From: Emcibacter sp.
GTDB lineage: Bacteria > Pseudomonadota > Alphaproteobacteria > Sphingomonadales > Emcibacteraceae
DNA length: 5,594 nucleotides
Assembly (NCBI GenBank): GCA_016765435.1
Contig: JAESPY010000250.1
Coordinates: 1-5,594, forward strand
Direction: 5' to 3'
The notes under the pieces were generated by a model. The model was not told the DNA's origin. It ran no database searches and saw nothing but the letters and a program-made list of their open reading frames with translations. Below are positions 5,386-5,594 of this stretch, piece after piece. Made by a program: the position numbers and the translations under genes. Position 1 is the first letter of the stretch; every line of letters begins with the position of its first letter.

Positions 5386-5594
5386 ATGATCAAGCTGTCA
5401 AATCTGGCTGACTACGGGGTTGAGTTAATGTGTTATATCGCGTTGAAACCGCGGGATATTCATTCTTCTGCGGAATTGGCTGGTTTTACACATATTCCGT
5501 TGCCGACGGTAAGCAAAATACTGGGCACCATGGTTCGTGCCGGGTTGTTGACATCGCACCGGGGTTTAAATGGGGGTTTTTCGCTGACGTTACC
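5386..5594 (+). CDS. Rrf2-family transcriptional regulator, probable suf operon regulator, 5' part
   Basis: The 69 visible residues start MIKLSNLADYGVELMCYIAL and continue with a winged helix-turn-helix (SAELA, then LPTVSKILGTMVRAGLL, residues 28-55) and the family signature HRGLNGGFSL (58-67). This pattern is closest to the Rrf2 regulators that begin suf Fe-S cluster assembly operons in proteobacteria and resemble IscR. The cysteines that would hold an Fe-S cluster in such proteins come after residue 69 and are outside the window, so cluster binding cannot be judged. ATG 5386 is the first possible start after the in-frame TGA at 5377. The Shine-Dalgarno is poor. The gene is open to the window edge. 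The paired inverted repeats upstream may be its own operators. The suf assignment is inferred from sequence resemblance only. Confidence 0.88.
   Translation, partial: MIKLSNLADYGVELMCYIALKPRDIHSSAELAGFTHIPLPTVSKILGTMVRAGLLTSHRGLNGGFSLTL

Noticed and set aside
5121..5393. Minus-strand open frame of 90 codons across the parB end and intergenic region
   Set aside because: It overlaps the parB 3' end and the Rrf2 promoter region, and its translation shows no recognisable domain.

Overview
The window carries a compact, single-strand (+) chromosomal housekeeping segment in the classic bacterial order mnmE - mnmG - rsmG - parA - parB, followed by the start of an Rrf2-family regulator. This order, two copies of the parS motif TGTTTCACGTGAAACA, and an Rrf2 protein resembling the regulators that head alphaproteobacterial suf operons suggest an alphaproteobacterium of moderate G+C, with the region probably close to the chromosomal replication origin. 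The genus cannot be told from the sequence.

Layout. 1-665: 3' part of mnmE (tRNA U34 modification GTPase), cut at its P-loop by the window edge. 666-846: intergenic leader with a perfect parS site, a plausible sigma-70 promoter and a stem-loop. 847-2709: mnmG, the partner of MnmE, full length and well conserved but interrupted by one in-frame TAA at 1768-1770, exactly where the family has a conserved Tyr. 2716-3351: rsmG (16S rRNA G527 methyltransferase), with a second perfect parS inside its coding sequence. 3371-4180: parA, with a perfect DnaA box five codons into the gene. 4223-5215: parB, with an unusually long basic N-terminal tail built on a four-residue period. 5216-5385: intergenic region with a weak hairpin and a matched pair of 15-bp inverted repeats around a possible promoter. 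5386 to the end: 5' part of an Rrf2 regulator gene, probably the first gene of a suf (Fe-S cluster assembly) operon.

How the parts work together. MnmE and MnmG form one enzyme complex that modifies the wobble uridine of several tRNAs, and RsmG modifies the ribosome decoding site. ParA and ParB segregate the chromosome using the parS sites lying within the upstream translation genes, so ParB loaded there could spread over the whole cluster. The DnaA box at the parA start offers a possible link between replication initiation and segregation.

The window is mostly ordinary core genome. No mobile element, CRISPR array, RNA gene or clear new defence or accessory system is visible. The points most worth checking are the mnmG nonsense codon, the periodic ParB tail, the DnaA box in parA, and the operator-like pair upstream of the Rrf2 gene.
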